The notes under the pieces are model-generated. The model had not been told where the DNA came from. It worked only from the letters and a program-made list of their open reading frames with translations, and searched no databases. A stretch of DNA of 64,000 nt from Ctena decussata (lineage: Eukaryota; Mollusca; Bivalvia; Lucinida; Lucinidae): positions 53,398,271-53,462,270 of the forward strand of contig OZ022509.1 of the NCBI GenBank assembly GCA_963989385.1. Reading direction: 5' to 3'. Below, in pieces: positions 32,840 through 45,394 of this stretch (positions are counted from its first letter, which is position 1; each line of letters opens with the position of its first letter). Position numbers and translations under genes: made by a program.

Positions 32840-34229
32840 CAGATATTTCCATATAGATCCTCATTTGAAACCACTCTATTTTTGTCGTTTAGATATTCTC
32901 TTGTAATGCTTTTTTAGCACTGATGGACGAATACATAGAAATAGCATAAATAGCAAAGCCGATCGATCTACTACAAGTTACGTGTCCTATTCTACAACTC
33001 TTGTGGAAACATTACAATAAAGTGCAGAAATTCCTGGACATGCTTTATATTATGGAACGTTGCAATTAAGTGCATAAATTCTGTACGACCAGATGATCGC
33101 GGTTACTGTGCGATTAATTAATGATACATTCTGGAAATTCTAAAATTTGGAATCATAATAATTGCAAAGAGACTTGTGACAATTAATTGTAGAATTCTGG
33201 ACAAACTTAAAATTAATGAGGAAACATTGCAATTAAGCACATACATTCTTGGCGCCTTTGATTGTGAAAACAGTGCAAGTAAGTACAGAACTTCTAGAGA
33301 TCTTTGCTTGTGGAAACATTACGATGAAAAGCAAAAATTCTGGATGGTTTTAAAATGTGCAAAATTGCAATTCAGGACAGGAATTCCGGACAATATTTAA
33401 GGTTTTGAAAATAAAACATGCATTAAGCGCAGAAAACCGTCGAAGTGTGTGATCATTTACAACTACGTGCAGAAATTCTGGAATACTTTAAGAATAAATT
33501 ACAGAACACTAAATATATGTATTTCTTGAAAGCGCTACTGAGGCGTTAAAGAAAGGTTACACAGGGGCCTACATGTTATTTGTAAACAGTTATTCCAGCA
33601 GAAAGGTAGGTTTGTTTGTATTTGGTGTTGAGCAAAATCTAAAAGAAGATGTGCTGTATGCTACTATGTTGGGATATCAAACGGTGAAAAGATAGTACAA
33701 ATATATTTGTACTTGTATTTCAAAATACAATTACGTCTGATAAAAATGCAACCCCATTCCCACTCTGAAATTAAATATCAAAGCTGCAAACAGTTAGCCA
33801 TACTATAGCAATGCCATTCGACTCATTGTATGAAATTTTATTAGTACAGAAAAAGAAATTTCTGTTCGGTCACTTTCAGGAGTTTATTTGATAACTTTAC
33901 CAGTTCTTTGCTTCAAACCAAAAAAAAAAAATATATATTCTCAACTGTACTTCACAACATATATGAGTCGAACAGCATGTTTTGGGGGGTTTTTTTTAGT
34001 AACTATTTGCAAAAACCTAAATTTTCAATTTTCAGGTGGAAATTGATTGCGCGTTTACCAAGAGTGACAACTGTACAATTAGATAGTCCATCTCCATAAG
34101 CACAAACTGAAAGCAAACACTGATACAGCAAGCGTCCATCACATTATTTTCATTCATGCTCCTAAGGCCAAAGATACAGTAAAAAACACACAAGCAAATC
34201 GTATTTTATTCTTTTAGTTTAACACAACT

Positions 34230-34230
<1 letters not shown>
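32840..34230. other. Segment B sequence without recognised gene
   Basis: It aligns with 18790-20520 in A but lacks the A-only MITE at 19257 and about 110 bp near 19850. Small frames here (33176-33400, 33908-34099) are not preserved in A at full length and are not called. Confidence 0.5.
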
Positions 34231-34262
<32 letters not shown>

Positions 34263-34277
34263 TAGTTTAACACAACT

Positions 34278-34346
<69 letters not shown>
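34231..34346. repeat. ATCT microsatellite, expanded and re-duplicated allele
   Basis: Seven ATCT units (34231-34259) are followed by a second copy of the unique flank TTTAGTTTAACACAACTTC (34261-34279) and then about 17 more ATCT units. Segment A has one flank copy and about seven units. The expansion therefore involved copying the flank as well as slippage. Confidence 0.92.
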
Positions 34347-34655
34347 TACGTCTTAACCCCCGAGGGGGGGGGCACAGACGGTGTATTTGTGACTACTCCG
34401 GTGTTGTTGGATGAAAGCCTACATATAGCTATAGTAGGGATCTTTAACCTACACCGTGGGTGGACTCTCCCTGCACAAGGGGGCTCCAGTTAACGTCCCG
34501 ATCCGAAGGACGGCACACTTGTTAACATCGTCCCTGCAAATGATGCTAGAAAAACGCGTTCGGACATAGGAAGACTTCGCCCCGGGCGGAAATCGAACCC
34601 ACGACCTCTGGCTTCAGAATCAAGTGCACTAACCACTGAGCCACCGCGCTTTTCT
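34347..34655 (-). mobile_element. tRNA-derived SINE, segment B copy
   Basis: Counterpart of 20548-20862: minus-strand head AGCGCGGTGGCTCAGTGGTT, box B GGGTTCGATTTCC, body and ATCT tail. It has a run of seven Gs after CCCGA where A has five. Confidence 0.88.
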
Positions 34656-35274
34656 TTATTCCAGAAGCAAAAGTACTGACATATCAACTACTAGTAAAGC
34701 AATCTGTTAGACAATTTAAAGAAATCGTCAAACCCAGAACTAGTTAAAATTACAAAATTCTTCATGATAGAATCGGCAAGCACGGCCGGTGAGATACTGT
34801 TTATTAATAGAAAGATCAAATCTACACATTACATACTCAGTTTTTATTTGGACAGTATTATGATCTAACCATTTTTTTGTCTCATAAAATATTATATATG
34901 TCTGGAAACCATTTGCCAGAGATCTATCGTAAAATATAATGGATTTTACTAACTTTTCAATAGGGGAGTAAGCATTTACAATAAACAATCCAGGTGCATC
35001 GCTACAGCATAAAACTCGCAAATGTGAAAAATGTCCATCCGCCCGAAGGTTTGTTAATGAAAGTACAAAGTCGTGAGCATTTTACACGCAAAGACTGCTT
35101 TATCTGTCTAATTATTGGATACTAAATCAAATTATTAGCTGAATTAATCCTAATTAATGATAGATTTGTCTCAAAATACCTTTCGATTCTATAAGCATGT
35201 ATACATTCACTGCTTATGTGCCAACCCACCAGGAATTTCGCAGTAGTCAGTTTTTAATAGTATATTATATGATA

Positions 35275-35668
35275 ATATAAACTATTGTTTACACTGATAG
35301 GTAGAGAAATGTACGACTGTTTGAGCATATACATGTATGACATCGAAAAATATTGTTTCAATCGACAGTTAGAGTAAGACTCGATTTCTTGATCGTGTAT
35401 TATATGAATAAAATATTGTTTCGACCGGCAGTTAGAGAAAGACGCCATCCTATTATTGTTATTGTAAATTATATGATTAAACTAAAAGTTATAAAGAAAT
35501 TTATTTTATTCATTTTTATTTTTTTTATCGAATATTGCATGAATAAAGTATTGTTTAACCCAACAGTTAGAGAAACGGTCATTTTTTCTCCGTATACTAT
35601 ACAAATAAAGTATTGTTTAGACCAGCAATTAGAAAATAGATTCGCTTTCTTGTTCGTACTTTATTATA
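35275..35668. repeat. 63-bp minisatellite, segment B left part
   Basis: Counterpart of 22055-22432. Units with TATTGTTT and CAGTTAGAG are conserved. The array breaks off at TTATTATA, where the foldback transposon is inserted, and resumes at 37799. Confidence 0.75.
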
Positions 35669-37798
35669 CACGCCTGGTAAACTATCACAGGTACCTCCGG
35701 CGGAGGTACCGATAAAAAGTTGTGACAGGCATCTGGAGCTGCCTGTGACTGTCAAAAAAGTTACAATAAACGGACGATAATTCTCTTTTTTGATAAAATA
35801 CAAAATAACCAGGGAGTTTATCAAACATCAAAAAGTGCTATTCGACCCATATAAACATAAAGTTTTGTCAGACATCATATCCCCCAGAACTTTCCATATT
35901 AACCAAAGATACGACTTTTGAAGTGGCTTTGGTGTCAGCCCACAGTACTCAAAACATAAAGAATTCGGTCTTTTTTGCTTTTAAATGCAGTGATCTTGCA
36001 TACGAATCTGTTTTTCTCGGCACACTGGTGTTCAGGTAACTCCCTTGCCCAAATAAATATGTCGATTTACTACAAATAAGGCTTGATTTTTCAAAACAAC
36101 AGCTGTAGGTGCCTGCAGTGGCGTGGAGGTGCCTGTGATGTAAGAAAATATAGTGAAAATCTGAACAGTTATTGCAGCTGGAAATATTGACATATTCATT
36201 CTCTAAACCACTGCCTGGAACGAATCATTCATTCAACGTCCCAATAAGCTATCATAATGCGTATATCATGAAATTCCATGTTAAAATTCCTAAAGCCATC
36301 CCAAAGGGTTAATGCCCATTTTGTTTCCGCTTCTGTTAGTCAAACATTGACATTTCATATAGTTGCTGAAAATTAACTGCCTAATTCAGTTTTAGAATCG
36401 TTATAAAATGCGCGCTTAAATAAGGGTCAACATTTTTGTGAATAGTGATGACTGTGATCGGGAGGTGCTTCCTGTGAGTCATTCCAACTTGTCAGAAATT
36501 GTCAAGGTCACACGTCATGCCAGCTACATGTACGCAACATGGCGCTAGAATCCAAATACATCCGTAATGCATACAGATTACATCATCGACAGGTGACATA
36601 TTCTCAAAAATACACTTTTTAGTGTGTTGAAGTGATCGGAATCTTACTGTAAATTATGTGTAATTCAAAGTCTCCGAATAGTCACTGCATCAAATTTGAT
36701 AACAAAAGAGCACTTTTACTACATAAAAGTCATCTTCCGAAACATTGTTATTTTTGCAAACGTTTAGCTGGCATGGCGTGTGACCTCGACCATTTCTAAC
36801 GAGTTGGAATGACTAACAGACAGTCATCACTATTCACAAAAACGTTGCTTCTTATTGAAGCGCATTTCGTAACTATTCTAACACTGAATTAGGCAGTAAA
36901 TTTTCGACAGCTACGTACAACTCGTCCATGTTTGACTAACATACATGAAAACAAAATGGGCACTTTTGCTTTCTGGTTTGTTTTGTAATTCAAAATATAA
37001 AATAGGTAAAAACAGAAGTTAGCGTTGTTTCCATTTGGGGTAGGTGAATGACCACCAGCTGTCTATTCGGTTTACCATGCGTGTCTTTTATGAACTATTG
37101 TCGATGTATACTTACTGCCATCTCTGTTTTGAGAGCAGGATGTAGAATCTGATTGTGTAAGTTCGTGATCATTTTCTGTCATTTTAACAAAAATATGCTT
37201 GATACACGCATTATGATAGATTATTGCGACGTTGAATGAACGATTCTTTCAAGGCAGTGGTCTAGAGGTGGAGAATATCAATATTTGCAACTGCAATAAC
37301 TCTTCAGACTTTCGCTATATTTTCTTACATCACAGGCACCTCCATATTGTCACAGGCACCTCCAGTTGTTTTTTACAGAATCCAGCCTTATTTGGAGTTT
37401 ATCGGCATTTATATTTGGACAAGGAGGTTTACCTTACGTCGTCGTGTCCAGATAAACAGATTCTTATGCAAGAAATGTGCATTTAGGACCTAAAACAACC
37501 GATTTTTTTCTTGTTTTGAGTACTTTCAACTGACCTTAAAGACACTTCAAAAGTCATATCTTCCGTATATATTTAAAGTTCCCGGGGATATATTGTGTGA
37601 TAAAACTTAATGTATATAAGGGTCGAATAGCATTCATTGATTTTCAATAAACTCCCTGATTATTATGTATTTTATCAAAAAAGACGAATTCTTACTCTTT
37701 TTTGTCTGTTTTTGGACCGTCACAGGTAGCTCCGGATGCCTGTCACAACTTTTTATCGGTACCACCGCGGAGGTACCTGTGATAGTTTACCAGGCGTG
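35669..37798. mobile_element. 2130-bp foldback DNA transposon, B-only
   Basis: CACGCCTGGTAAACTATCAC at 35669 faces its exact complement ending at 37798. The 5-bp target duplication TTATA lies at 35664-35668 and 37799-37803, and segment A retains the single TTATA (22428-22432). Nearly the whole element is an inverted repeat: arms of about 0.9 kb match, with divergence, around a centre near 36730. Matching pairs include 35840/37630, 35930/37530 and 36440/36830. A TCACAGGYASCTCC motif recurs eight times. No transposase frame is seen. CAC ends with a 5-bp target are shared with Transib-type elements, but the rest of the terminal heptamer does not match. Confidence 0.93.
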
Positions 37799-38000
37799 TT
37801 ATATCAATACGAACGAAAAACAGAGAGAGTTGACATCTTGTTCGTATATTATATGAATAGAGTACTGTTTAGTCAAATAGTTAGAGAAAGAATTGACTTC
37901 TTGGTTGCATATTTTATGAATAAAGCATGGGTTAGAGTAGGAGAATAATTTTAAGTCAGAGAATAATTTGATTTTTTGATCGCATATTACGTGTAAGATG
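37799..38000. repeat. 63-bp minisatellite, segment B right part
   Basis: It continues the array of 35275 after the transposon and corresponds to 22428-22610. One unit reads TACTGTTTAGTCAAATAGTT, and the last runs into AAGTCAGAGAATAATTTG. Confidence 0.7.
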
Positions 38001-40182
38001 TCAGATACAAACCTGCTAAACTGTTTAAGTAGCTTCGTATTTTTTGTTGACGCAAGCTTCTGAAATTTAAATACATTAACATGTTTCAAGTAATATTTGG
38101 GTGAGTATGATTTACATTTTTCCGTAAAATAAGTGCATTCTAATATATAGTGATAGTCATGATAGATATTGTCACATGCCTGTAAATAGTAACTGTGCGA
38201 AGATGCTCCAGAGAAGCCCAGCACATAATTGATAGAACTAGAACTAGAACTCATCTCCGAGTAAATTAAGGTTGCATAAGGTACACTATCTATTAGACTG
38301 TGCAATGTTCTCCCACCTTCCCTTATCTATTGGTAGTTTGTTATTGGTTATTCTTATTTTTGCAAAAGGAACAGACGCATTTGGCTGGCATTCAGTTACA
38401 TATTTTTCTATAGTAAATTTGATTTTAAATATACGATAGTTTATACATTTTTAGCTATCATATACGTCCGAATTCCATTTTTGTACAAATGGAAACTGTA
38501 ATCTTTTTTTACTTCTTTGCATAACCATATATAACATCCTTTTCCCTTTTAGAAAACATTATGGGAACTCGTGCAATTTATCAATATGTTTGACAATGCT
38601 GTTATATTGGACTAGATCAGTTACGATATGCGTTTCTAGAGCAAGCCTATGTATATGTTATCATTATCGCGCCAGAGATGTTGGCAGAATGGCCTCTTGT
38701 CCGAGGTTATCATGACTAATCTACTGTAAGCAATCGCAAAGTCATCATCTCACATGCTCGTACGTGTAATTGTGAACACGTTATATACGTATGAGCCGCG
38801 TTACGCAAAAAGGTGTCTGGACGTATTTGCGTAAAGTTCAGAATAAAACCAATCTATGAACCCATTCAGCTTTGATTTGTGAAAGTAGGCACTTATTGGT
38901 ATGTTTCTGTTGTGTGTAAACAGCAAAGGATATGAACAGACTGCGCGGACGCGCAGGCTGCTCGGAGTCTTTGCTGTTTTGCCTATGCGTCAAACGCCGT
39001 TCTTTCATGTCGCAACGCGGTCATTATTCTGGCTGTATGCAAGATTCCTCATCTGTAATGTGCGCTATATAGCTATTTGCAGAATTCGGTGGAAATAGGA
39101 ATTTCTAGTGTCTTGGAATAAATCGGATTGTAATCAAATCAGGTAGAGCGGTTTCTCTTGCATTTTATCTTGTGACAATACATAGTCTTATAATACCGCA
39201 AAAAAAACTAAGTATTTGGACAGATTGATTTGAACAGCCACTGCAGACCAGATCAGGCTGAAGATTGACCTGTCTGTACTCTTCGGCATTCCATCTGCGT
39301 TTTTCAGACGTATTAGCCACTGCATTGCAAAACCAAACCGTTTCATTCTAGGTCAAAAGCAGTAATTATTTAAGGTATCCCAAACTTTGGATTTTTTACG
39401 GGTAATTCTCACCATATGTACTTCTGCCATAATGTCCGAATTCTCCTATCATATTAACATTGAGTTGTTATCATATCATATACCTTGATCTGTCTCAATT
39501 TATATGCTCATCATATACCTTGTCTAGTAACAAAATGACTTGCAAGAAACAGAAAATTCAGAATATATCGAAATGCAAATGGCGTTAAAACATAACAAAG
39601 TCTTGCATAACAATTTTGAAAAATATTTTTACTTTTTGACAAAAAGTTTTCTTACATAAGCAATATGGTTACACCAAGAATTCATAAACTTGTAAGTGGC
39701 CAAACCGATCAGTATACAGGGCACGTAAATATCCATTACAGATAATGGAGAAAAGGGGATTTAACCAAATGATATTGCATGTCTTTGAGTTGAAGGCAAA
39801 TGATTTCTAACAGAAATCCTGGCCAGAGAGTGGAGTGTGCGGATTGTTTTGAACCATATAAGAAGGACGTTATAAGTGGAAAAGAAAGAAAGAATTTTCA
39901 TCCGGTTTCAATAAAGACTAGCTTAATTTAAAGGTAGAGCGTGGGAAACTCATGTAATCCAGCTGGTTATGCAGACAACATGGGTATACGTAACTATCAA
40001 TTCGAGTACTGTAAAGGAAATCTGTCATATTTGAGACGTGGAAACAGTTTAAAGAATATAGTCTTTACAGCAATTGAGGTTCATTAAGGCTCTTGATAGA
40101 ATTGCATACTTAGTATTTGGTACTGTTATTTCGTAGAGATACTATGACTAACTCTCTCCTCTTCAAACCCCGGTGACAGAAC
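38001..40182. other. Segment B single-copy-like sequence, no recognised gene
   Basis: Counterpart of 22611-24890. The minus-strand frame 37799-38305 keeps most of the residues of 22393-22839 but gains an N-terminal extension containing SSSSSSINY from a small insertion. With no known motif and a minisatellite C-terminus, it is not called as a gene. Confidence 0.5.
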
Positions 40183-40249
40183 TATCTGTAATAGAATATC
40201 AGAAGTAAGCCAATTCAATTGGCTTACTTCTGATATTCTATTACAGATA
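40183..40249. repeat. Perfect 67-bp palindrome, B-only
   Basis: Two 33-base arms, starting TATCTGTAATAGAATATCAG, are exact complements around a single C at 40216. Segment A has only the right arm (24934-24966, one mismatch) next to unrelated sequence where the left arm should be. The palindrome therefore arose in B or was lost in A. Confidence 0.95.
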
Positions 40250-42740
40250 CTTTGAAAGAAAGAAAAAAATATCAAGGAAAATTTTCGAATGTAAATGTTT
40301 GCGAAATCAAAAAAGTATTCTTGATTCAAGATTGCGAAAAGGCAATGCACAAATCTAAAATTGAGGCCGAAAAGGATGATTCCAAATTAAAATGTATTTT
40401 TTAAGAGTTTTTGTGCATTTGCTAAAATTGGCAACCCATCTGACATTCGACTCACAATAATAAAATGTATTTAGAAATCATGTCGGATGATACGCTCTTG
40501 GGCGAATATTAAAGAGACTATTTTGATAGTAATACAACCCGTACTGATACATACTGAGTTTAATGGGCTAAATGATTTTTTATCAATTTCAAATTCCAGA
40601 AAAGTTTAGTTATGAGATACCTGAAATTGTAGAAACTTTTGTACTCCCTATATACATCAGATACAACTTACTCAGATTCTCTTAGCTATCGTCAGGTGTA
40701 AAAACCAAACTACAGTATTGTTTGGAATACATGTACTTACTAAGGGGACCTTTTTTTCTTCATTTTGGAAAAAGCTACGGTAAACCCGTTAAACATAGGT
40801 GTCTCACTAGATGACAGCAACAATGATCTTTTTATATCTCATTATTAATTTATGTAGAGACATTTCAGGCCAGTACAAATGCAAACAATGTTCAATCACA
40901 GAGTGGATTTATGTCAGGTTATTCCATATAAACAGTAGTTTAATGATAGAATATTCATGAAGGTAAAATTGAAGCACTTTATAACAGAATTCAGGAAAGC
41001 TTTCGATCTCGAGACGTTCTCAGTTAAGCTGGGCCATTCGCGGACAAAAATGGCCACATATACAACCATGCCAGAATTCAAGAAAAAATCACGACCATAA
41101 TGCTCATTATATCTGCTTCAAAGCTTTAAAATATTTTCAGATAATAGTTTTAGATTATGGAATACCAACCATGTTTAGAGACATACCCTTACAATTAGAA
41201 AAGGCGTATTTCATGACGTTATTTATATACGTTGAAGGACGATGTCGCATAGGATTTCTTTTGTTTGCGTAACAATGTAACATTTACTAATCTACTGACA
41301 CTTGATTATTTCGGCTTGTTTCAATTTAAAATGTTTTTCTTTGCTTTTTGGGAAGAAGGGGGTTTTCTATGAAGCGCTGCTTAATCAAATGACGTCAACG
41401 CTTTCAAAACGTGGCCTTAGTGACGTTGTGACGTAGGTTACCTGTGACGTAGGTTACAGTACACACTTTTTAACGTTTTTATACCATTTAATGTTTCAAT
41501 GCATGAAATCTAAGCACACCATCTTGTAGCTGTTACTAGGCAGGATTTTGCACATGAGTTTCAGAGCGATTGCTTTGCTCAGTTTTAAGAAAAGCCCGTG
41601 ACGTAAGGTTACATTCTTATAGAAAAATGCCGGGGTAATGTATTTTGAAGTCGAGTAAAATATACAAAATGGAGCAAAATTGCACAAATGATATAAAATA
41701 TTAAGGAACACATATTTCTTCGTGTGATCTTGTAAGTTTTATGATGCCGGGCCATTTTAGTTAATACATGTATCATGAATTTACCGCTGTGACGTAGGTT
41801 ACATAAAATTTGCGACATTAGTTCCCAGTCTCATTTCGTAGCAAAAACTACCCTTGAGATATTCTTTAAGCGGGAAAATATGTAAGAAATCACCTGAATT
41901 TAATAATGGAACTCGATTTTAAGCAGTGATTTATCGTTTTTAGCCGTGCGGCGTTCACATCTATGCAACGGCAATATTGCGACATTTAAAAACGTCGCCT
42001 TTTAAACCAGGGTATCATTATTCGAACCAGTGTTAACAAGAAAAACTATAACATGAAATGTCATGTTATATTGGGCGTTTGATTTTACTTCTAAGTTTAT
42101 GCAGGTTTATAGAAGTAAATGTCGCAATGATTGTTGAAATGAAACTTGAATCTCATTGCAGACTGATGAGGCTTCTTCCGTGTTGTTTTCGACCCCAACA
42201 AATTATCTTACTTCGATATAGCCACGCAAAAAACTTTAGTTTTTGGATGTATTAATTTTGTTAAAAATGACCACAGTAACATATCTTTGATCAGAAGATT
42301 TGTAAGCTAGTGCAGAATATTAGGCTAACACAATTTTTGACTTAAGACTTGCATTTTAAGAAAAATAAATAAATAAATAAAACTGAGTAACCTTTTGTTC
42401 ATTTTCTCTATTTTCTCTATATACTAATATTAAAATGATGCATGGTCATGTAAATCAGAACAATATTGACCGCGTTTAATGTAGACTAAAAAATATGCAA
42501 AAAGACCTTAGTGCAGCTAAATTGAACTATATGGACCTAACACATTTAATTCAAAATAAAAATGCAAGGAAGGCAATAAAAATCGAAAAGTATTGATGTC
42601 CTACGATAGCCCAATTACCTCTCTTATTTCACAATTCTGAATTTCGAATTCTGAATTCCAAAATTCGTAGTACAAACTGAGTGATAAATTAAGATGAATG
42701 AGATTTATGTTAGTTGAAATGCAAATAACAATTGGTTTTA

Positions 42741-42869
42741 GGCCCGATTTCACGTCACAGTTATAACTCGTATTAACCAGTCCGTGGTCTATTTTACCGT
42801 AAGGCGCAATTTAGAATTTTGGTGTTCCGAATGCTAATCCATGTACTAAGTTTAACGTGAAATCGGGCC
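42741..42869. mobile_element. 129-bp MITE with TTA target duplication
   Basis: GGCCCGATTTCACGT faces its inverted copy, with TTA at 42738-42740 and 42870-42872. GG ends with a TWA 3-bp target are the classical PIF/Harbinger (Tourist-like) signature. The inner part TTATAACTCGTATTAACCAG is partly complementary to TTCCGAATGCTAATCC. Confidence 0.88.
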
Positions 42870-42956
42870 TTAGTATATAAAAATCTGAATTAAATAATTT
42901 CACTAGAAAAAACAATGAACTATGTGAATATGCTGATCATTGTCGCGTGCAAAGGG

Positions 42957-43500
42957 ATCTTCTATATCTAGTATAGGTATATAAGATATCATATAAGAAT
43001 CTTATATACTATATAAGATATCTAGTATAGGTATATAAGATATCTTATTTGACTTTTCCATAAGACGCAACACAATATATATTATCTGATATAGCATTTA
43101 AGATGTCTTGCATCACATATAAGATATCCTGTTTTGTAAATCAGATATCGATATCAGATATGCTATCTTATATAGGATGTGAGATATCTTATTTAAATAT
43201 AAACATATCTGATATATCAGATATCTGATTTATTATATAAGATATCTTACATGCTATATAAGATATCTAATATATAAGATATCTGATATATTATATAAGA
43301 TATCTTATATGAAAAATTAAATAAGATGATAACTCATATCCTATATAATATATCTTATTTTCTATATAAGATATATCCTGTATCAGATATCTTATAGAGG
43401 ATATAAGATTTCTTATATGTTATATATCTTATATGTTATATTAGATATCTTAACTGGCATATTAGATATCTAATTTACTATATAAGATATCTACTATGCA
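42957..43500. repeat. ATATAAGATATC palindromic array
   Basis: About 540 bp are built from overlapping GATATC- and TATATAAGATATC-like palindromes (TATATAAGATATCTTATATA and variants) with irregular spacing of about 15-25 bp. The density of self-complementary hexamers is far above the surroundings. No coding potential. Confidence 0.9.
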
Positions 43501-44165
43501 TTATGATTAGTAAAATGGCTTGCCATAGATATCACTATACAGATTTGGATATATATCAAAAGGTAAAGTGGATATGATTTTTCGATATCACAAATTCGAT
43601 TTTTGTTTGATATCACTTATTTGATTTGGCGATATCAGTAATCTGAGTTTGTGATATCACTAATTCGTACAAAATCGAATTTGTGATATCACAATGTCGA
43701 TTTTGTGATACCACTATTTCAAGTATGTGATGTCACATGTGGTATCACATTATTTTCTGATTTCACTAACTATTATGTGCTATCACTGACTCACCTGAGT
43801 GTCAAAAAGCATGTGTTATATTATGTTTACTAAATCGATTTAGTGAAATCACAAAATCGTTTGTGTAATATCTATTTCTTGATATCACTAGTTAGGAACG
43901 AATTACTGATCACAAACTCGATAGATATAGTGATATCATAAAATCGATTAAGTGATATCACAAAATCGAATGTGACATCACTAAATAGATGTTGTGATAT
44001 TCAAAATCGAATTAGTGATATCACAAAGTAGCTGTGATCTCGTGTCATCACAAAATCAATTTTTTGATATCACTTATTCTATTTTGTGGTATCACTAATT
44101 GGATTTTGTAATATCACTCAATCGTACATATTTTGTGATATCACTTTATCGATTTTATGGTATCT
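43501..44165. repeat. GATATCAC / AATCGATTTTGTGATATC array
   Basis: A second, distinct array: GTGATATCAC alternates with AAATCGATTT-like words at a spacing of roughly 20-25 bp, for example GATATCACTAATTCG and TTTTGTGATATCAC. It adjoins the previous array and shares GATATC but has a different linker. Confidence 0.9.
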
Positions 44166-44345
44166 AGAAATATGTCAATGAACATCAGTCTGATTTTTAC
44201 CGGCTTAAATACATTCACTGCACTACCTAGAACCATTTGGTTGAACATTTGTCTAATACCTACCCACTCAGACACATTCATCTCACCACCTGGAAACACA
44301 TCGATGAAAACCAGTCAAATAACTATACCGCACTCCCTCTAAACA
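44166..44345 (+). repeat. 63-bp-type minisatellite, leading part
   Basis: Degenerate units of CACTACCTAGAAACATGTCG, then ATGAACACCGGTCTGATT. Spacing of the CTACCTAG-like word here is about 62-63 bp. It belongs to the same family as 45395-46640. Confidence 0.75.
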
Positions 44346-44355
44346 TGTCAACAAG

Positions 44356-45371
44356 TAGCACATCACACAGAGCTTTGAGGTATAATTTCAGGTCTTTAGG
44401 CAAAAACTTAGCTGATTGGTCAGTTTCTCCAGACTCCTTTACAACCTTATCTAATGATATCAAAGCAGAGCCGTCATTCAGGAATGTGGCAAGTCATTAA
44501 GATGAGATAAGATGGCTGTTATGCAGCACCCCGTTAGAAGTAATTTCTCATAAGAAAACCTGCTTTTTGCATATGCGAGAACAAAAGGCCCAGATCAGAT
44601 GCGCATCCACGCAGGCTGATCGGTGCCTTTATTGTTCGCTGCATAGATAGTATAATCTCCTTAGTTTCGTAATTTCAAATTACATGCCTTTGGCTGGTCT
44701 CTGTGTCTAAGCAGGCGAGTGTGTGTCTTACCAGGGACGGATTTTCTCATGACATAGTTCATTTACAGTGCATACGTACTTGTAACATGGAAACACTCTG
44801 CAACAGTTACTATCACTTAAGACTTATTATTATATTTTTGTTGTTATTTCCAATTTTAATCCTTTTAATGAAAAATATGTATTCTATCCAGCTTTGTTTC
44901 TGCAAGCAAAATACAGTTTCTGGTAATACATAGACTGATAATAATAATGAGCCACGACATGACAAAACCAACAAAGTGGTTGTGCGGTCAGCGCAGACTC
45001 AGATCAGCCTGAGCATCCGCCCGGTCTGATCAGTCTTCGCTGTCCGCATGGAGGTAGTTTTAACCCTTAGCTACCTTTTAAGCGCATAGTGATGAGTCTG
45101 ATCAGACTTGGCAGATGCCCAGGCTGATCTGAGTCTGTGCTTAGCGCACAACCACATTGTTGGTTTTTCTCGTGTCAGGGCTCAAATTTATTAATGTTGT
45201 GGCAGGAGGCAATAAAACTCTCAGCAAGGTCAGCATCTTGATGTAACAGTGGGAGCTAATGAGCCTAGAAAAATTGCTCTTTGATCTCCTTGACCAATGA
45301 AATTAAAGTTTGCCTAAAGACCTGAAATACAAAGCCTATATAGGTACTTGAAAGCTCTGTGTGATGGGCTC
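44356..45371. repeat. Inverted repeat of about 70 bp around a MITE-bearing spacer
   Basis: CATCACACAGAGCTTTGAGG, then CAGGTCTTTAGGCAAA (44356-44420) are inverted at 45287-45371 (TTTGCCTAAAGACCTGAAAT, then AGCTCTGTGTGATG). The minisatellite flanks both outer sides, in both cases starting close to the arm. The spacer carries the MITE at 44949 and a hairpin repeat at about 44585-44630. Confidence 0.8.
44949..45183. mobile_element. 236-bp palindromic MITE
   Basis: GAGCCACGACATGACAAAAC to CTCGTGTCAGGGCTC, with the usual arms. The flanks TAAT and AAAT agree at three of four positions with a 4-bp target duplication. Confidence 0.88.
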
Positions 45372-45394
45372 TTGATGTCAATTAATAATTAATA

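Noticed and set aside
35669..37798. RAG-like (ProtoRAG) transposon
   Set aside because: Only the CAC start and 5-bp target agree; the terminal heptamer differs and no RAG1-like or RAG2-like coding sequence is present.
42957..44165. Centromeric satellite
   Set aside because: The arrays are only 1.2 kb, irregular, and lie inside an inserted block; nothing else suggests a centromere.
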